Origin: Kwoniella bestiolae CBS 10118
Lineage: Eukaryota; Basidiomycota; Tremellomycetes; Tremellales; Cryptococcaceae
Reading direction: 5' to 3'
Assembly: GCF_000512585.2 (NCBI RefSeq)
Contig: NC_089241.1
Coordinates: forward strand, 2,666,001-2,730,000
Length of the DNA: 64,000 bases
Within the stretch, counting starts at the first letter, position 1. Every line of letters starts with the position of its first letter. The notes beneath the pieces were generated by a model. The model was not told the origin of the DNA and ran no database searches. It was given only the letters and a program-made list of their open reading frames with translations. Positions 46,449 through 59,500 of this stretch are shown one piece after another. Position numbers and translations under genes: made by a program.

Positions 46449-47937
46449 ATGCTGGTCATCTCTACTTCTTTCGCTGTACTTTCGTTCCTTCTCCTCGGTG
46501 ATCTTGGTGGTATCCTCGCCAATGCCAAACCCCCCCACTCACCCTTGGAACGACGGATGAACAAACATCGACGTCGAGCCGACTTGGAAGTATCGCCCTC
46601 ACCTCCTCCTGTCCCCTTGGTCCCGAGGGAAGAATCCGATGATAATGTCGTGTGGGTGGACGTAACTTCCACTACGACCGTTACTCCCTCTGCTTCCAAA
46701 GCCAAGGAAACCTCTTCCTCCGGTAAAGATGACTCGGAGAACCCACCCGCTGTGGTGGGTGCGATCCTAGCAGGTCAAGATGGCGATTCGTCCCCTAACG
46801 TAGTGTACGTCGACGTCACTTCAACCATCATCAAGACCGTCCAACAAGGTGCGCCTCAGCCCACTCATCAACAACAAACCCAACAAAACAAAGCACCGCC
46901 CACTACAACCATCACTGCCACTCGATCGAAAGCGCCCGTGACGGTTGCCAACGTCGCTATAAGTACCGGCAAGGGCGTTACCACCACCATACAAGATACC
47001 ACCACCGGGACTGGGGTGGCGATGTCCACGGCTTCTGCGGGACCTATCAACAATGATGATCCGGCCGTTCAAGCGCGATGGGTGGCGTTGCACAACAAGG
47101 CTAGAGCGAGGTATGGGGCACCGCCTCTTCAATGGAAGCCTGAGTTGATGGGTTTGGCTAAAGAGATGGCCAATAATTGCAATAAGACGCATATGTGAGT
47201 TGGGGGGTAATCAATCTGGGTTTCAAATTGGCACTTCTCACTATGACTCACGAATGCACTCATCTCACTTCATAGGGTCGCTGCCGAGAACCTGCAGTGG
47301 GGAAGTGGTACAGGTACACCCGAGGGAGCGTTGCAAGGATGGGTCGACAAAGAGGAGTGTGAGTTCGTGTATCGTTGTGTATCGTGTATACTGTGCATGT
47401 GATCTGTCAATTTCATGTTAGCTAATATGACTGAAAAACTAAACTTTCATCGAAATCCCAAATCCAAATCAGATCAATACGACTGGAACCATCCAGAATA
47501 CCAAGATGGCTATGGTCATTTCACCCAAGTGGTATGGAAGGTCAGTACTGTATTGTAACACAGCATAAACCTGTTGCTGTACTATTCTATTCATTAACTG
47601 ATCCGACGTGTTTCATATAGGATACACAATACGTAGCCTGTTTCATCGCCACCTGTAAACGGAACACGGTCGTAGGCCCTCAGTACGACGTGAGCGAATC
47701 GTCCGTAGCCTGCAACGTTTTTTTTTTCTGACGTTCAACCACGTTTGTATTATTCATAGCAATCCTTCCAAACCGCTTGCGAGTACGAACCAGCTGTAAG
47801 TTCTCCGTTTATCCAAAACCTCTACCCAAGAAAGGTACGAATATGACTGACTCCACATGTCGTTCTAGGGTAACTATATCGGCGAGGAGAACTTCAGAGC
47901 CAACGTTCTACCACCAGGTACGCCGATCCAGTATTGA
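46449..47937 (+). CDS. secreted CAP-domain (PR-1/Pry-like) protein
   Basis: Six exons give 356 aa (introns 47195-47275, 47359-47472, 47541-47620, 47690-47759, 47796-47868). A signal peptide (LVISTSFAVLSFLLLGDLGG) leads to a region with KHRRRADL (dibasic, Kex2-like) and a 150-residue Ser/Thr-rich stalk containing the twice-repeated VVWVDVTSTT / VVYVDVTSTI element. The CAP domain begins about residue 208 (ARWVALHNKARARYGAPPLQW) and has AAENLQWGSG, the signature GHFTQVVWKDTQYVAC, and NYIGEENFRANVLPP. Pry proteins bind and export sterols and lipids outside the cell; activity here is inferred from the family. Introns are longer than average for the window. Confidence 0.9.
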
Positions 47938-48423
47938 GGTATTGAGCGGAGTGTGCACGAGTAGTATATATTTTGTGTGGTCGGACTGTATGATGCAATC
48001 ACGCCGCGTGGAGTGGGCGATTGTCCGTTAGCATACCTGTTTATCCAATATACACCGATGCATTTCCCTCACGAATGTAGAATCAAAGTCAGCGGTGACG
48101 CCGAGTCGTTCAGTTGGAAAATGAAAATGGTTGATATACATGAGTTCATAGGTTTTGTGTTTTGGTGTATACATCATACGTATATAATCTAGACTGACCG
48201 GCTCGATCGACTGACTGATTGACTGATCCCTCATTGATTATCAATCATTAGGTTTGTACTTATACTGATGATGTTGCGATATACATATCGTTGTATACTG
48301 CTCTTCTCTTCCGTCTCCACTAGTCGTATATATATGATGGGTGCGGTGGAATATCGAATAGATTGAAATGGATCAATGGGTGGCGCCATCGTTATTTGTT
48401 GTACAACGGAAAATTCTGCCCTA
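47938..48423. other. convergent spacer CAP protein / BAT2-N-like gene
   Basis: 486 bp between two convergent stops. It has a short GACT-repeat patch near 48208-48226 and AT-rich 3'-UTR-like sequence. No gene recognised. Confidence 0.5.
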
Positions 48424-51400
48424 TTACCACATCTTTCTCGCGCCCCCCATCGCTCCTCTGGCATTTTGATTCTGTCCAACAGCTCCGTGCGATTGATGGC
48501 CATACGCTCCACCATTATTGGCATACATGGCCTGCTGAGGTTGATGACTATTCAGACCACCGTAATATCCACCTTGATCCATGTTATACTGTTGAGCTTG
48601 CTGAACTGGAGAACCGTATTCACCATTGGCCTGAGCGAATCTGCCTTGTTGCTGTTGTTGTCCAACACCAACGGGTCTCCCACCTTGTGATTGTTGTCCA
48701 GGTGCACCATATCCGTAATACATAGATTGATTCACACCACCTCGTCCGTATCCTGCTTGAGCTACACCGTACTGCTGTTGTTGCGGATAGCCAGTGGTAG
48801 TGGTAGTGTAACCGGGATATACCATCGATTCAGGTGATTTCGCATTGCTATATCCCATTGCCACGGGTGATTTCTGATCCATCGACATCGCAGTTTTGGG
48901 TACAGTGTATCCATAGCCCGGAGAAGCCATAGATGTCCCGAAGGCTGTAGGAGACCATACACCTTGCTGGAAACCGTTTGTACCAGCTCGAGGGTTCGAC
49001 ATCGATGGGTAGTTCATACCGATCATATGGTGATTCGGATTATCAGGACTGGCAGTCGAGAATTGACCGTACTGCGAATGGGTGGCGGGCGATGGACGAA
49101 GTGTGCCGAACGGATTGGTGGTAGTTACGGATGGACCCGCACCAGGAGAAGAGAATGTTTGCGAGTTAGAGAACGTCATCTTCATACTTCCAGGAGCTTG
49201 TTGAACAGCAGGAGGATCAGCTGCGGAAGGCGCATTCAAGCTAGGATACATGGGTGCTGCAGCGTTGAGGTCGGAAGTGGGTTTTGGTGCTGTCTGTTGT
49301 TGTTCCCAGACGGATTTTATGGCATTGTGATCGTGCTGAGACGAACTTCGAGCGGGAGAGTGGGAAGTGGGGTATGATAATGATGCACTGGGCCAAGTTG
49401 AAGTGTTGGGTGAGGCAGGTCGAGGAAGAGGAGGGGTTTTGGGCGCCTAGGGAATTGTCAGTATTAACATTTGAATCTGAATATACAAAACTCACATCGC
49501 CACCTCCAACCTTCACCGTTTCTGCGCCTCTTCCATTCTGCGCTTTATCATCTTCGCCCAAAGTTTCCAAACTCATCTTGTTGACCTCATCCAGCAAACT
49601 ATCTCCTTCAAGCTCACTGGACACCATAAACCTTACACCAGGTTTGTCAGAAGCGATCATCCTCTCCTTTTCTGGCGCACCTATGGTGACACCATCGAAA
49701 GCGAATCTACCTTCTCGTTCAGCTTTTGCAGCAGCAGACGTTTTCACGGGCGATTTGGTTTTACGTGGAGGTGGTTCGACCTTTGGAAGATCTTCAGCAG
49801 GAAGGGGTATGGGTTTCTCAACGGTGGTGGATGGCTCAGCTTGACGCCAGTCCTCTGGACGGGTTCTTTGGTCCCGTAAAGATTGAGATTTGAGTGTGGT
49901 AGAAGCTGGAAGTAGACTTTCGGGCGAGGTATGGGGTTGATCCGATGTAGGTCGAGATGATTCGATCACCGAAGGTTTCTTCTTGATCTTCTTTTCATAG
50001 GGTTCTAGGTGTCTTGGTGATATACTGACCACAGGTTGAGAGCGTTGGAAACGATTTGTAAAAGGTTTGGACAACAAGAGGTCTGCCCGGGACAAGGATG
50101 AAGCGTTGACACCGTCGAGGGGAGGGTTGAAGCTCATGAGCCAGCCGTGGGGGTTAGGAGTGCGTGGGCTGTCCGCGGCAATCAAGCGACCACGAGAGAT
50201 TGGTATTCGAGAGGGATGGGGTTTGGGTAACTTGATTGTGTATGTACGCCAGGCGGGTGGTGGAGATTTGGGTGGTTCAGGATAGGAAACATCGAAGTAC
50301 TCTTGGATATGTGAGATGGGAGGTTTGGGTGGAATGGAATGACTGGCTTGTCGAGGTTGAATAGTGACGGCTTCAGGAGATTGTGCTGATTGTTGAGGTG
50401 ATCGCTCAAAGGTAGTTGGTACCGAGTTCGTGAGTCGAGCTTCGGCCATAGCGGCTTGTATCCTTGCTAGCATATCATCGAAGACAGCTTCTTTCTTGGG
50501 TGGGGTGGTATCGGTAGTGTACGCTGCTGACACTGTTGGAACCTCTCCGGGCTCAGCTTCAAAGAATGATTCAGCAGTAGGCCTAACTGATCTGCTGTGG
50601 ATAGCGGACGGTGGAATAGCGGTGTGAGGATTATGTGGTTCCTCCTCGGTCTGTGTAGACACCTGAGATCTGCTCCTCCACGAGGATTCTGCACTTCGAC
50701 CAGTTGATCCGAAATTCTGCCTGTCTCCGCTTTCTGGTCTGTTCGGTAATCCTAGATGACCGTGAGCTGATTGATCGGTTTGTGTTGGCTTGGGTCTTTG
50801 AGCCAGAGTGATTTGAGGCATCTCCTTAACAACCTCTGTGGACGCATAAGGCTGTGCGGGTGCGGCCGGCACTTCGGACTTCGTCGTTGTAGACCTGAAT
50901 CTCTCCTCCAACTCCTTTGCCTTTCGCCTGGCTCGCTCCGCTGTAGCCTCTCTCTCTGCTTCCTCTGCTAAACGACGAGCTTTTGCTTTTTCCGCAGCGG
51001 TATGCATTTCTGCTGATTGTGAGTCGACCGGGATGGTAGGCGATGTGAGTGCATGCTCAGCAGCGGGAGGAGCTATGTCTGCGATAGGAGGACGAGTACT
51101 TTGGCCGAAAGAACGACGAGAAGGAAGATCCGAGAGTGATTTCTCAGGGGATCGAGATTGAGCGAAAGCGCTAGACTGAGGAGGGAGTTCCCGTCGTTCG
51201 GTAAGATGAGGAGGTAGGTGTCTTTCATTATCTCTAGGTAGATTCCACGCCGATCGAGATGGAGGAGGTGCTGCTGATATACCTTGAGTGGATCGAGGCT
51301 CAGGATGGGGGTTCGACATGTGCGGAGGTAACATTCTATCTCCTGCTTGTTCTGATAGATGAGGGGGAAGAGGTCGGTCTAAGCCTCTGTTGGCTGCGAT

Positions 51401-53023
51401 ATGGGGAGGGGCCTGGCGACCGGGAAGATCTGAAGGTCGAGACATCAGCCTCGTGGGTTGTATGGTGGTAGGTGGAGGTTGACGGGATGTTTCAAGTCGA
51501 TTGGAGGATGCGTTGAACAGCACGCGACCGTTGTCTGCTTCAGGTCGCCGTGAGGATAGTATGGCTTGCCTTCCTTCTAGAGATGGAAGTGGTTTTCTTG
51601 GCCAACTTCGGTCGAAATCTTCTGCAAATCGCTCTGACTTCGATACCGGCTGTTCATGGGGGATGTCGTGAACTGTTGGATCGATATGAGGATGTTCTGC
51701 GGTACTATCGCCAAAGTCTAGAAGCTCGTCATCCTCGTCTTCCTCCTTTGGACACCACGCTAGTCAGCTAATAACATACGATGGCGGTTGGATCCACTTA
51801 CGTCCCACCGATGTGCACTTGGATCCAATTGCGTGAAGGTATTCAATTCCTGCAAGATTGCTTGATTATGAGCAGCTTGGGCTTGTGCAGCGATCTGTGC
51901 AGCTTTCTTGCCTATAGGTTCCAGTGAGCGACGCCATTGTTTTAAGGAGGTTAGATAGCTTACCATCTGCAACTTCCTTGGCCGTAGGGAAATCCCTTGA
52001 TATCCCCAGTCCTGGTTTTCTAGTATCACCTCCGACAGCTTTCCATGCGGGTTTGGGAGGAACCATCGCTGAAACTAGACCAGCTCCCATGGCGGGTGCG
52101 GTCGTTGTACCTAGTACTCTCGCTCTGGTTGGCGCAGGTTGGTGTAAAGTAGGTGTGGTGGTATTGTTCGTAAGTGGTGGTGTTAAAGCAGGCGCGGATG
52201 GGTCTGTGGGTAAGGGAACGACGGGTTTGGCCCATGGCGAGGAAGAAGCTGAAGAAGGGGGATTGGGGGACACGCTGCTTTTGGATGTAGGCACTGTGGT
52301 GAGTTTGGTGGATAGAAGACGTGACGAGGAAGATGAGATGGGAACGGGGGATGCTGCTGGTCGGCCTGAAAATGAATGATCAGATCAGCTAGAGAAGGCG
52401 GGGCGGTGCTGTTAGAAGTGGTTAGTCAACTTACCATTCAACGATGATATCTTGGTAGGTCCAGCGGTCGGTGCAGGACTGCCTGCTTTACTCAGGAATT
52501 TCTGATTCACATTTACCGAGCTGAACTTCTTCTTGGCCAGTGCGGTGGAACCTAATGGAGGGGTAGAAGTACGCGAAGATGGAGTTGCTGCGCGTAGACT
52601 TGGACTTGGATGTGATGGATGAGTCTCATTTTCGGATAATGGAGGTTCGGCGATGGTGGGTGTTGGAGGTAGACTGGGTTCGATCTTGGGTGGGATATCT
52701 GCGTTTATAGGCTCTGACGAATCGGGTTGCGATATTGTGATTTCTTCCGCCGTTGGTATACCCGTACTATCTCCTCCTTCCCCTTGGTCGTCTTTCCCAC
52801 TATCCACTCCATCGGGTACTGTTGTTGGTTGTTCAATCTCTGCGCTCGTGATCTTTGTTAAGTCTCCTTTCGGCTGTTGTTCGATTGGTACTTCATCTTG
52901 CTCCGCTATTGCTCCCTCCTCGTCTTTGATTGCGACTAAGACTGTCCCATTCGATAAAGTCACAGCATCTGGCTTGGTATTATCCTGCGGTTCGTTTGCA
53001 TTGTTGGAAGGGGATTCACTCAT
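48424..53023 (-). CDS. large disordered Pro/Ser/Gln-rich protein with PRRC2/BAT2-N-like motifs
   Basis: Five exons give 1457 aa (introns 52366-52434, 51912-51963, 51746-51801, 49447-49495). Two short blocks recall the N-terminus of animal PRRC2 (BAT2) proteins: KKKFSSVNVNQKFLSKAG (about residue 170) and KPAWKAVGGDTRKP with ISRDFPTAKEVADGKKA (about 310-335), the latter like the SREEFPTL block. Next is an acidic EEDEDDELLDFGD segment, a charged RLAEEAEREATAERARRKAKEL helix described here only by its ends, long Pro/Ser stretches, and a Gly/Gln/Tyr-rich prion-like C-terminus (YYGYGAPGQQSQGG). PRRC2 proteins act in mRNA translation and stress granules; a similar role is inference. Exon 4 alone is 2250 nt. 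Confidence 0.75.
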
Positions 53024-53725
53024 TTTGATGCCCTACATATGAATTCAGGGGTCAGAAGGAAGGAATCTTGAATTGGAATTGCGAATTGGAATTGCACTTG
53101 ACTTACATTAGGCAAATGCGATTCCACTTGATGCTTGACTGTAGTCTGAACGTGCAAACGGACTCTTCTGTTGGCCTTGTGGTAGAGGGTGAAAGTGAGA
53201 ATGGGTATGAAAGGGAAGACTGTCTAGATGTAGGGTCCGTTCCCGATGATGCTATCTTGAAATAATTCGGAGTTGAGTTTGTGAAGCGCGATTATCGATG
53301 GTTTCTTCGAATGATGTATACTAGTCGATCAACGCGTTCTTGTCGTCGCTTCTTCTGTGTGATGTGCTGGTCCCTATCTGTCTTTGTAAATGTGAAAGAG
53401 TGGATGATACTGTCGATGTCAACGATGAGGAGAATACCCTCTTGCTTATGGCTTGGTCAATAATATACATTTGTATGCTATCATATATCATATCATTCCA
53501 TCTCATCATCAACCATCTGATCTAACTGTCCATAACCGGGACATCTCATAGTTATATCGACGTAACGCCGTATCACCGCAATGTGGCATCACGCATGTAG
53601 AGGTGTAATACCACCTTCGTTGATTCGTTGTTGCTGCTCATTGCTTTTATCATCTGGATCGTAATCATATTATCGTTGCACATATATACAGCCTTGTCTA
53701 TAACATCAATATCAAAACACCCATC
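53024..53725. other. divergent promoter region BAT2-N-like / NDUFS3
   Basis: 702 bp between divergent starts. A perfect direct repeat of a 13-mer (GAATTGGAATTGC, 53070-53082 and 53083-53095) lies next to the minus-strand start. The rest is AT-rich; no gene recognised. Confidence 0.5.
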
Positions 53726-55020
53726 ATGGCTGCTCGAACATCCCTCCTCACCCTCAGAGCATCAGCTCGAACAGCTGTAAGACCAGCCATCGCTTCCCGA
53801 TCTTTCCGATCTGCTGCCGTTCTCAGTGAAGGTGAATTCGAATTCACGATTCGTACAACATGATTTCTGAAGGGATGAATGCTGATATGATGCAATGGAC
53901 ATATAGTTAAACCCACCGCTCAACCTTCCGTAGCACCATTCACCGAACCAGCAGGAATCAACCCAGCAGACAAGACCGCCCCTCTCAACTCACCGTTACA
54001 CGAATACGGTCAATACATCTTGACATGTTTACCTAAACACGTTCAACAGTTCTCGGTGTACAAGGACGAGTTGACATTATACATCCCACCTACATCCGTT
54101 GTACCCACTTTGACATTCTTGAGGGATCATACTCAGTGTCAATATAAGCAGGTCATGGATATTACGGCGGTGGATTTCCCTACTAGAGTTAACAGGTTTG
54201 AGGTGGGTCGACAACTTTTCTTTTGTGGATAGTCTCATTGTTTCCATCTACATTTTGTATGATCGAGAAGAATGCTTTACGTGCTTTGATCGAACTGACA
54301 TTGGTCATTATCTAGGTCGTCTACCACCTCCTCTCAGTAGCTCACCAATCTAGAATCAGAGTGAAAACCTATGCCGATGAAGTAACACCTGTACCTTCAG
54401 CTGTGGGAGTGTTCAGCGGTGCGAACTGGTATGAAAGAGAGGTTTGGGATATGTATGGTGTATTCTTCAGTGGACACCCTGATTTGTGAGTGACCACACA
54501 CCCTTAATTTGGCTTGTTGAAACTGATGCTAACTATATGATGTTGTTTAGGCGACGTATTTTGACTGATTACGGTTAGTTAAATCTTGCAATGGATGCAG
54601 GAATGTCATAACTAACCATACCATTATCACAGGTTTTGAGGGACACCCACTAAGAAAGGACTTCCCATTGACCGTAAGTCAGCTGTTCGTGAACGAATTC
54701 TATATAGCTGACCTGACATTCCGATCGCAGGGTTATTCGGAAGTACGATATGATGAAGAGAAGAAACGGGTCGTGTATGAACCATTACAACTTACCCAAG
54801 CATTCCGGTGAGCAGTCCTTCTTCTCTTGTGTTTCTGAACTCTGATCATCTTCTTGAGACGGAATATGACTAACCTTGATCTCATGTGCTCAGAAACTTC
54901 CAAGATGGTAATTCCCCATGGGAGCAGGTCGGTGCTGGAAATCCCAACGTACGACCTGAAGAGTTCAAGATCCCTCCCCCACCTCCACCAAAGGAAGAAC
55001 CTAAAGACCAGAAGAAATAG
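53726..55020 (+). CDS. NADH:ubiquinone oxidoreductase 30-kDa subunit (NDUFS3), mitochondrial
   Basis: Seven exons give 279 aa (introns 53832-53906, 54203-54315, 54486-54550, 54574-54632, 54674-54730, 54808-54893); exon 4 is only 23 nt. It is a core hydrophilic-arm subunit of respiratory complex I. A basic, Arg/Ser-rich presequence (MAARTSLLTLRASARTAVRP) precedes the conserved fold: [79 protein letters not shown] and GYSEVRYDEEKKRVVYEP, all diagnostic of NDUFS3/NuoC. The C-terminus is Pro/Lys-rich. Length and motifs match fungal orthologues such as the Neurospora 30.4-kDa subunit. Confidence 0.95.
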
Positions 55021-55402
55021 GCGTTTAGGTGTTGATGATTTAGTATTGCATTGTTACTGGAAATGCATAGATTTGGCTCTTGTTGGATTCCTTTGGATAT
55101 TGGCATGGTTGAGATTCAGGTGAAACTGCGTTGGGGGTATGAAGTCATACTGATGTTGTTGGAAATACATCCTTTATGTCGTTGAGGAATGTCAGATGGT
55201 CACCATCCTTTCTGGGTTCATGCTCGGATGGTTTTAGGTGTACGATGCGATGTGAGTAGGAAAGAGATATTAATGGGTTTTCACCGTGCTTCCACATATA
55301 ATCATTCCCACCCCATATCTCACATAAACCCTTACTCCTTCAAATCTCCTGTTTTACCCATAATCCTTCCCTCCAAATTCACAACAACTCCTTATCTACA
55401 CG
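55021..55402. other. intergenic region NDUFS3 / orphan surface protein
   Basis: 382 bp between tandem genes. Apart from a pyrimidine-rich run just before the next start (about 55330-55400) I see nothing in it. Confidence 0.45.
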
Positions 55403-56239
55403 ATGCTCTTACCCATTCTCATCTTCATCTTAATCTCTCCCCTCTCCCTCGCCCTCTCTCCCCTTCCCACACCCACCATCCCCTCAGCTTCCCCAGCCAC
55501 CCTCCCGGCAACTACCGCCCCACCGCTAATCAAACGATGCGAAGGCGACCACTGCACCTTTGGCGGATCCGAGCCAACCCTCCAAGCGAGCGTAGTCACC
55601 ACAACTATCATGTCGACAACCTCCGTTCCATGCTACATCACCACTTACATTACCAATTCAGAGACTATCACTGAAACCATCTATTCTACTGAGATCATCA
55701 CTTCTACAATGATCAAGGAAGGAACAGTATTCATCATTCAGTATTCGCCTACACCCGTTCTGATGAGTACGCCCATCACTAGTGTTATGCAGATTACTAA
55801 TACCTGGTGGTCGTACTGGTTGACCTCTTCTGGGGAGGGGTATCAGGACACTTCAAAGGGGGGTGAAACGATATATGGAGGGGATTCGAACACCCAGACC
55901 AAACTTGGTGACGATGGTTGGAAGTCCAGCGATAACAACAATGGCTGGGGTAACTCGAATACCTGGACGGGAACTGGTACGGAATCAGCATGGACACATA
56001 TCACCAATAACAATAATGCTGTTTCCCCTACTTCCATTGCGGCTGGTGCAGTCAACAATGGATGGGGTAGTACTGGGACTGGGACATACAACAGTGGAAA
56101 TTGGAATGCTGCGAATAACGGGTTCGTGAATTGGAATGGAGGGGGAAGGAGGATTTCGACAGGGTGGGAGACAAAAGTCACTTTGGCTATTACTCTGGCT
56201 GTGGTTGTAGCTTGGGAGATCATCCATTTCTTTGCTTAG
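55403..56239 (+). CDS. orphan secreted, probably GPI-anchored, surface protein
   Basis: A single exon of 278 aa, unusual in a window where nearly every gene is spliced. I recognise no domain. The N-terminus is a strong signal peptide (MLLPILIFILISPLSLALS), followed by a Pro/Thr/Ala-rich segment and a dibasic KR (about residue 44) that could be a Kex2 site releasing a new N-terminus with CEGDHC. The centre is Thr/Ile/Ser-rich (TETIYSTEIITSTM), then Asn/Gly/Trp-rich repeats (NNGWGNSNTW, NNGWGSTGTGTYN). It ends with a hydrophobic stretch (VTLAITLAVVVAW) after small residues, consistent with a GPI signal. It neighbours another surface protein (five FAS1 domains) in the same direction. Confidence 0.7.
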   Translation: MLLPILIFILISPLSLALSPLPTPTIPSASPATLPATTAPPLIKRCEGDHCTFGGSEPTLQASVVTTTIMSTTSVPCYITTYITNSETITETIYSTEIITSTMIKEGTVFIIQYSPTPVLMSTPITSVMQITNTWWSYWLTSSGEGYQDTSKGGETIYGGDSNTQTKLGDDGWKSSDNNNGWGNSNTWTGTGTESAWTHITNNNNAVSPTSIAAGAVNNGWGSTGTGTYNSGNWNAANNGFVNWNGGGRRISTGWETKVTLAITLAVVVAWEIIHFFA

Positions 56240-56586
56240 CTTCTTACTACACGACCTTGTTGCGCTCGACATATGTTCTCGTGGTTTCACGTAGTCGCTA
56301 TATCCATATGTCCATGCATAATTACCTCGTCTCCTTCTACAGTGCGGTGTGGCTGCTACGTACAACTGGTTATTACCGGTTATTGTTATCATTCGCCACT
56401 CACCTCGCTGTCGTACGCACGTCGCTGCGCGGTTGCAATGCGTCATCTTGCAATTATCTTTTACCTTCATCTTTCATACATCCAACAACTACATTGTGAT
56501 TCAGTCATAGCACATCTTGATACTTGGATAGACCCGTAAACATCGTCACAGAAATCTACGCAAAGGCGTCCACGCCCCCACCAACG
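56240..56586. other. intergenic region orphan surface protein / FAS1 gene
   Basis: 347 bp between tandem genes, rich in scattered pyrimidines; no gene or repeat recognised. Presumably the promoter of the FAS1 gene. Confidence 0.45.
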
Positions 56587-59500
56587 ATGTGGTCATCAAG
56601 TCTCCTAGTCTCCGTCCTCCTCGCCGCTAGAGTAGGAGTATCACAACAATTGGCCTTTTCACCTACCAGTCACATACCTCAAGACTCGTCTCGTCATCCA
56701 TCTTCTGCGCAGTACGATACAAACAATGATGGTAAGTTACTTCCACATACTCTTATTTACCCTGCTCAGGATAACATTGCTCACCACGCTTGAGTCTCTT
56801 CGCAGACATCTCAACCACAGCCGAAAGCATCGTCTCGGTCCTCTCATCCTCATCTCAACACACCATAACCCTGCACCTCCTCCAGCGAGCCAAATGTATA
56901 CCCCTCCTAGCTCACATAGGCAACGCAACTGTCTTCGCACCTACAGATCAAGCTTGGACAGATTGGGCGGATAAACATAAACCCAAGCCTAAAGAAGATG
57001 ACGAGCAGTCTTTCATTCAGGAAGGATGGTTGGGAGAAGGGGGTTTAGACGAATGGTTCAAGACTGAAGATGAGGTATTAGACATACGGATGAACGAATC
57101 TGGACGAAATGAAGAGGATGAAAGAGGGTTGATGGATAATCAAAATTGGTTATTGAGGCAACATCTATTATATCACATGTTGAATTATACCCTCCCGCCC
57201 TCCTTTTTCTTAGCCACCCAAAATTCGGGACAGGGCATTGGGAATATCACCATCGAAACTACATTGCTTTACCCTCTGGCGGATGAACCGAAGCTTCCTC
57301 CTACCCCTGAGCCGGGACCTCCCTGGTTACCTAGAGGGGGTGAGGGTCTGCTAGGTGGCCATGGTCAGAGGTTACGTCTGGCTAAAATTGGAGAGGAAGA
57401 GGAGAAAGGTCGAGTAGGTGTAGATTGGAATGGCGAGGGTGGAGCTGTTTTCTGGGATGGAAAAGGATGGGAAGTGGAGGAACCCGAACCGACACCAAAA
57501 CCAAATAAGACAGATTACGGGAATATGATGCTGTTGAAAGATAAGGAGAAGGAACAGTTGAAAGGGATAAGATACGCTAGGAATGGTGTGGTCGTTGGTA
57601 TTGAGGGCGTACTGGATATGCCTTCTTCCATGGGTATGTTGAATCTCCAGAATACGATAGGAATGGGGAAGTAGTACTGAATTTTTTTTCATCATCGTTA
57701 CAGAGGACATCATCCGTACCCACCCATCACTGAAATACCTATCGCATCTTTTGACATTCACAGCCCTTCCCACACCTTTACCAGATTCTTTCGCTACTTC
57801 TCCGCATATCACACTCTTCGCTCCGTCGAACGAAGCTTTTAGTTCAGCTTTCGATGATATAGAAAAAGGCTATCTGGAGGGACCATATGGCGAAGAAGGG
57901 ACTGCCAGAATACTTGCTGGAGGAGTTGTGTTGGGCGTGGGGAAAGGTCATGTTGGTTGGAGTGATACGCTTGGTAACAGGAGTTTGGAAAGTGAGCTGC
58001 TCCGGTATCAGAGGGTTACATCAATCTTATGTCTTTTAATACGAACTCTGTAGCTTCTTCTGGCTTAGACCTGCTCGCTAATTCAACTGGACCTGGTCAA
58101 CTCTCCATTAACGGTACTGATGCTCAGACAGTCGACATATTCGCTTCAAATGGTGAGTACAGCTTGGTCTCGCATACGGACTTGTCACCAAGCTGAGTAT
58201 CTCATCTCCTTCTAGGTGTGATTCACATCTTACCCAACCTTCTGGTACCGGAAAACTTCACACTCCTCAATTCCGCTGAGAAGATGCTTCTCTCCCTTAA
58301 TGCCACCCGATTCGTCTCCCTTCTTCGATCCGCCAACCTCTCACACGCATATATCGGGCCTTCGGGCTCTGATGGTCACAAGAAGAACAAAGAGGGAGAA
58401 GGCTGGACGATCCTAGCTCCCACTGACGACGTCTTGGATACCATGGATAAATGGGGTGGAGGATGGGGTGCACCCATACCGCATGTTTGGGCTGCTGCTG
58501 AGCAAGGCGATGTCGAGGTGATCGATGAATTGGAAGGTTCTGCAGATGTTGCCATATTACTAGATGGTAAAGTCAAGAAACCCATTCAAGATGCCTCACC
58601 CCTCGCTGCCTTGTTGCAATATCATATTCTACCTGGAAGACTGTTGCCCTCAGACATCAAGGATGGGATGTTACTAGGTACAGAGCTTAAGACTTCTCTG
58701 CTTGATGGTGGCAGACAAAGATTAAGAGTGGACGTGTCAGAGAGGTTCCAAAGGGACAGAAACGACTGGGAAGCTATTGGAGAGGGCGAAATCAGGTTTG
58801 GAGGGGCTACGGTACTTGGTAAACCGGGTAAATGAGTTACATGTCAGAAAAACGGCTTGGGTGCTGATGAGTTCACCAATTCAGTCAAAACCGGAGAAAG
58901 CATAATCTACCTCTTATCGTCCCTGCTCTCCCCGCCTGACGACGTTCTTCAAACGGCCGTCTCCGACCTTCAGCTATCAACCTTCATCGCAGCAGTGTAC
59001 GCCGCAGAACTAGATAAAGCGGTCAAACGGACTCCAGCTACAACATATTTTATGCCTCGCAATCGAGCTTTCAACCAACTGGGCCTGACCATGCGGTACC
59101 TCCTCTTACCCGAGGGTAAAGACGAATTACGAAAAGTGATCAAATATCATGCTGTCAACGAAATAGTCTATTCACCCGATGTAGAGTACGGTAAGAAGGT
59201 ATATACCACTCTGGAAGGTGGGAAGATAGTAATCGATCGTACGAAAGGGAAAAACGGTAGTGTATCGTTACGTTCACCAACGAAATGGGAGGGGTACGAT
59301 TCAGGCGAATCATTACCTTCGAATGGGGAATTACGATCAGCGAAGGTATGGCATTCCGATGCATTGACCAATACAGGTGTGATTCATACGATTGATTCGG
59401 TCGTCATGCCCTCTGATGTCAAAATTACCATTGCGAAGTTGATCAGAGGATCGAAGCAGAGTACGATGGGGGATTTGATGATGCGTGTCGGTTTGGGGTG

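Noticed and set aside
48645..48800. CAG/CAA-rich runs as a possible mobile element or repeat array
   Set aside because: They encode Gln runs inside the continuous frame of the large disordered protein.
55870..55900. TTCGAAT tRNA-like motif
   Set aside because: It lies inside the coding exon of the orphan surface protein and lacks tRNA arms.
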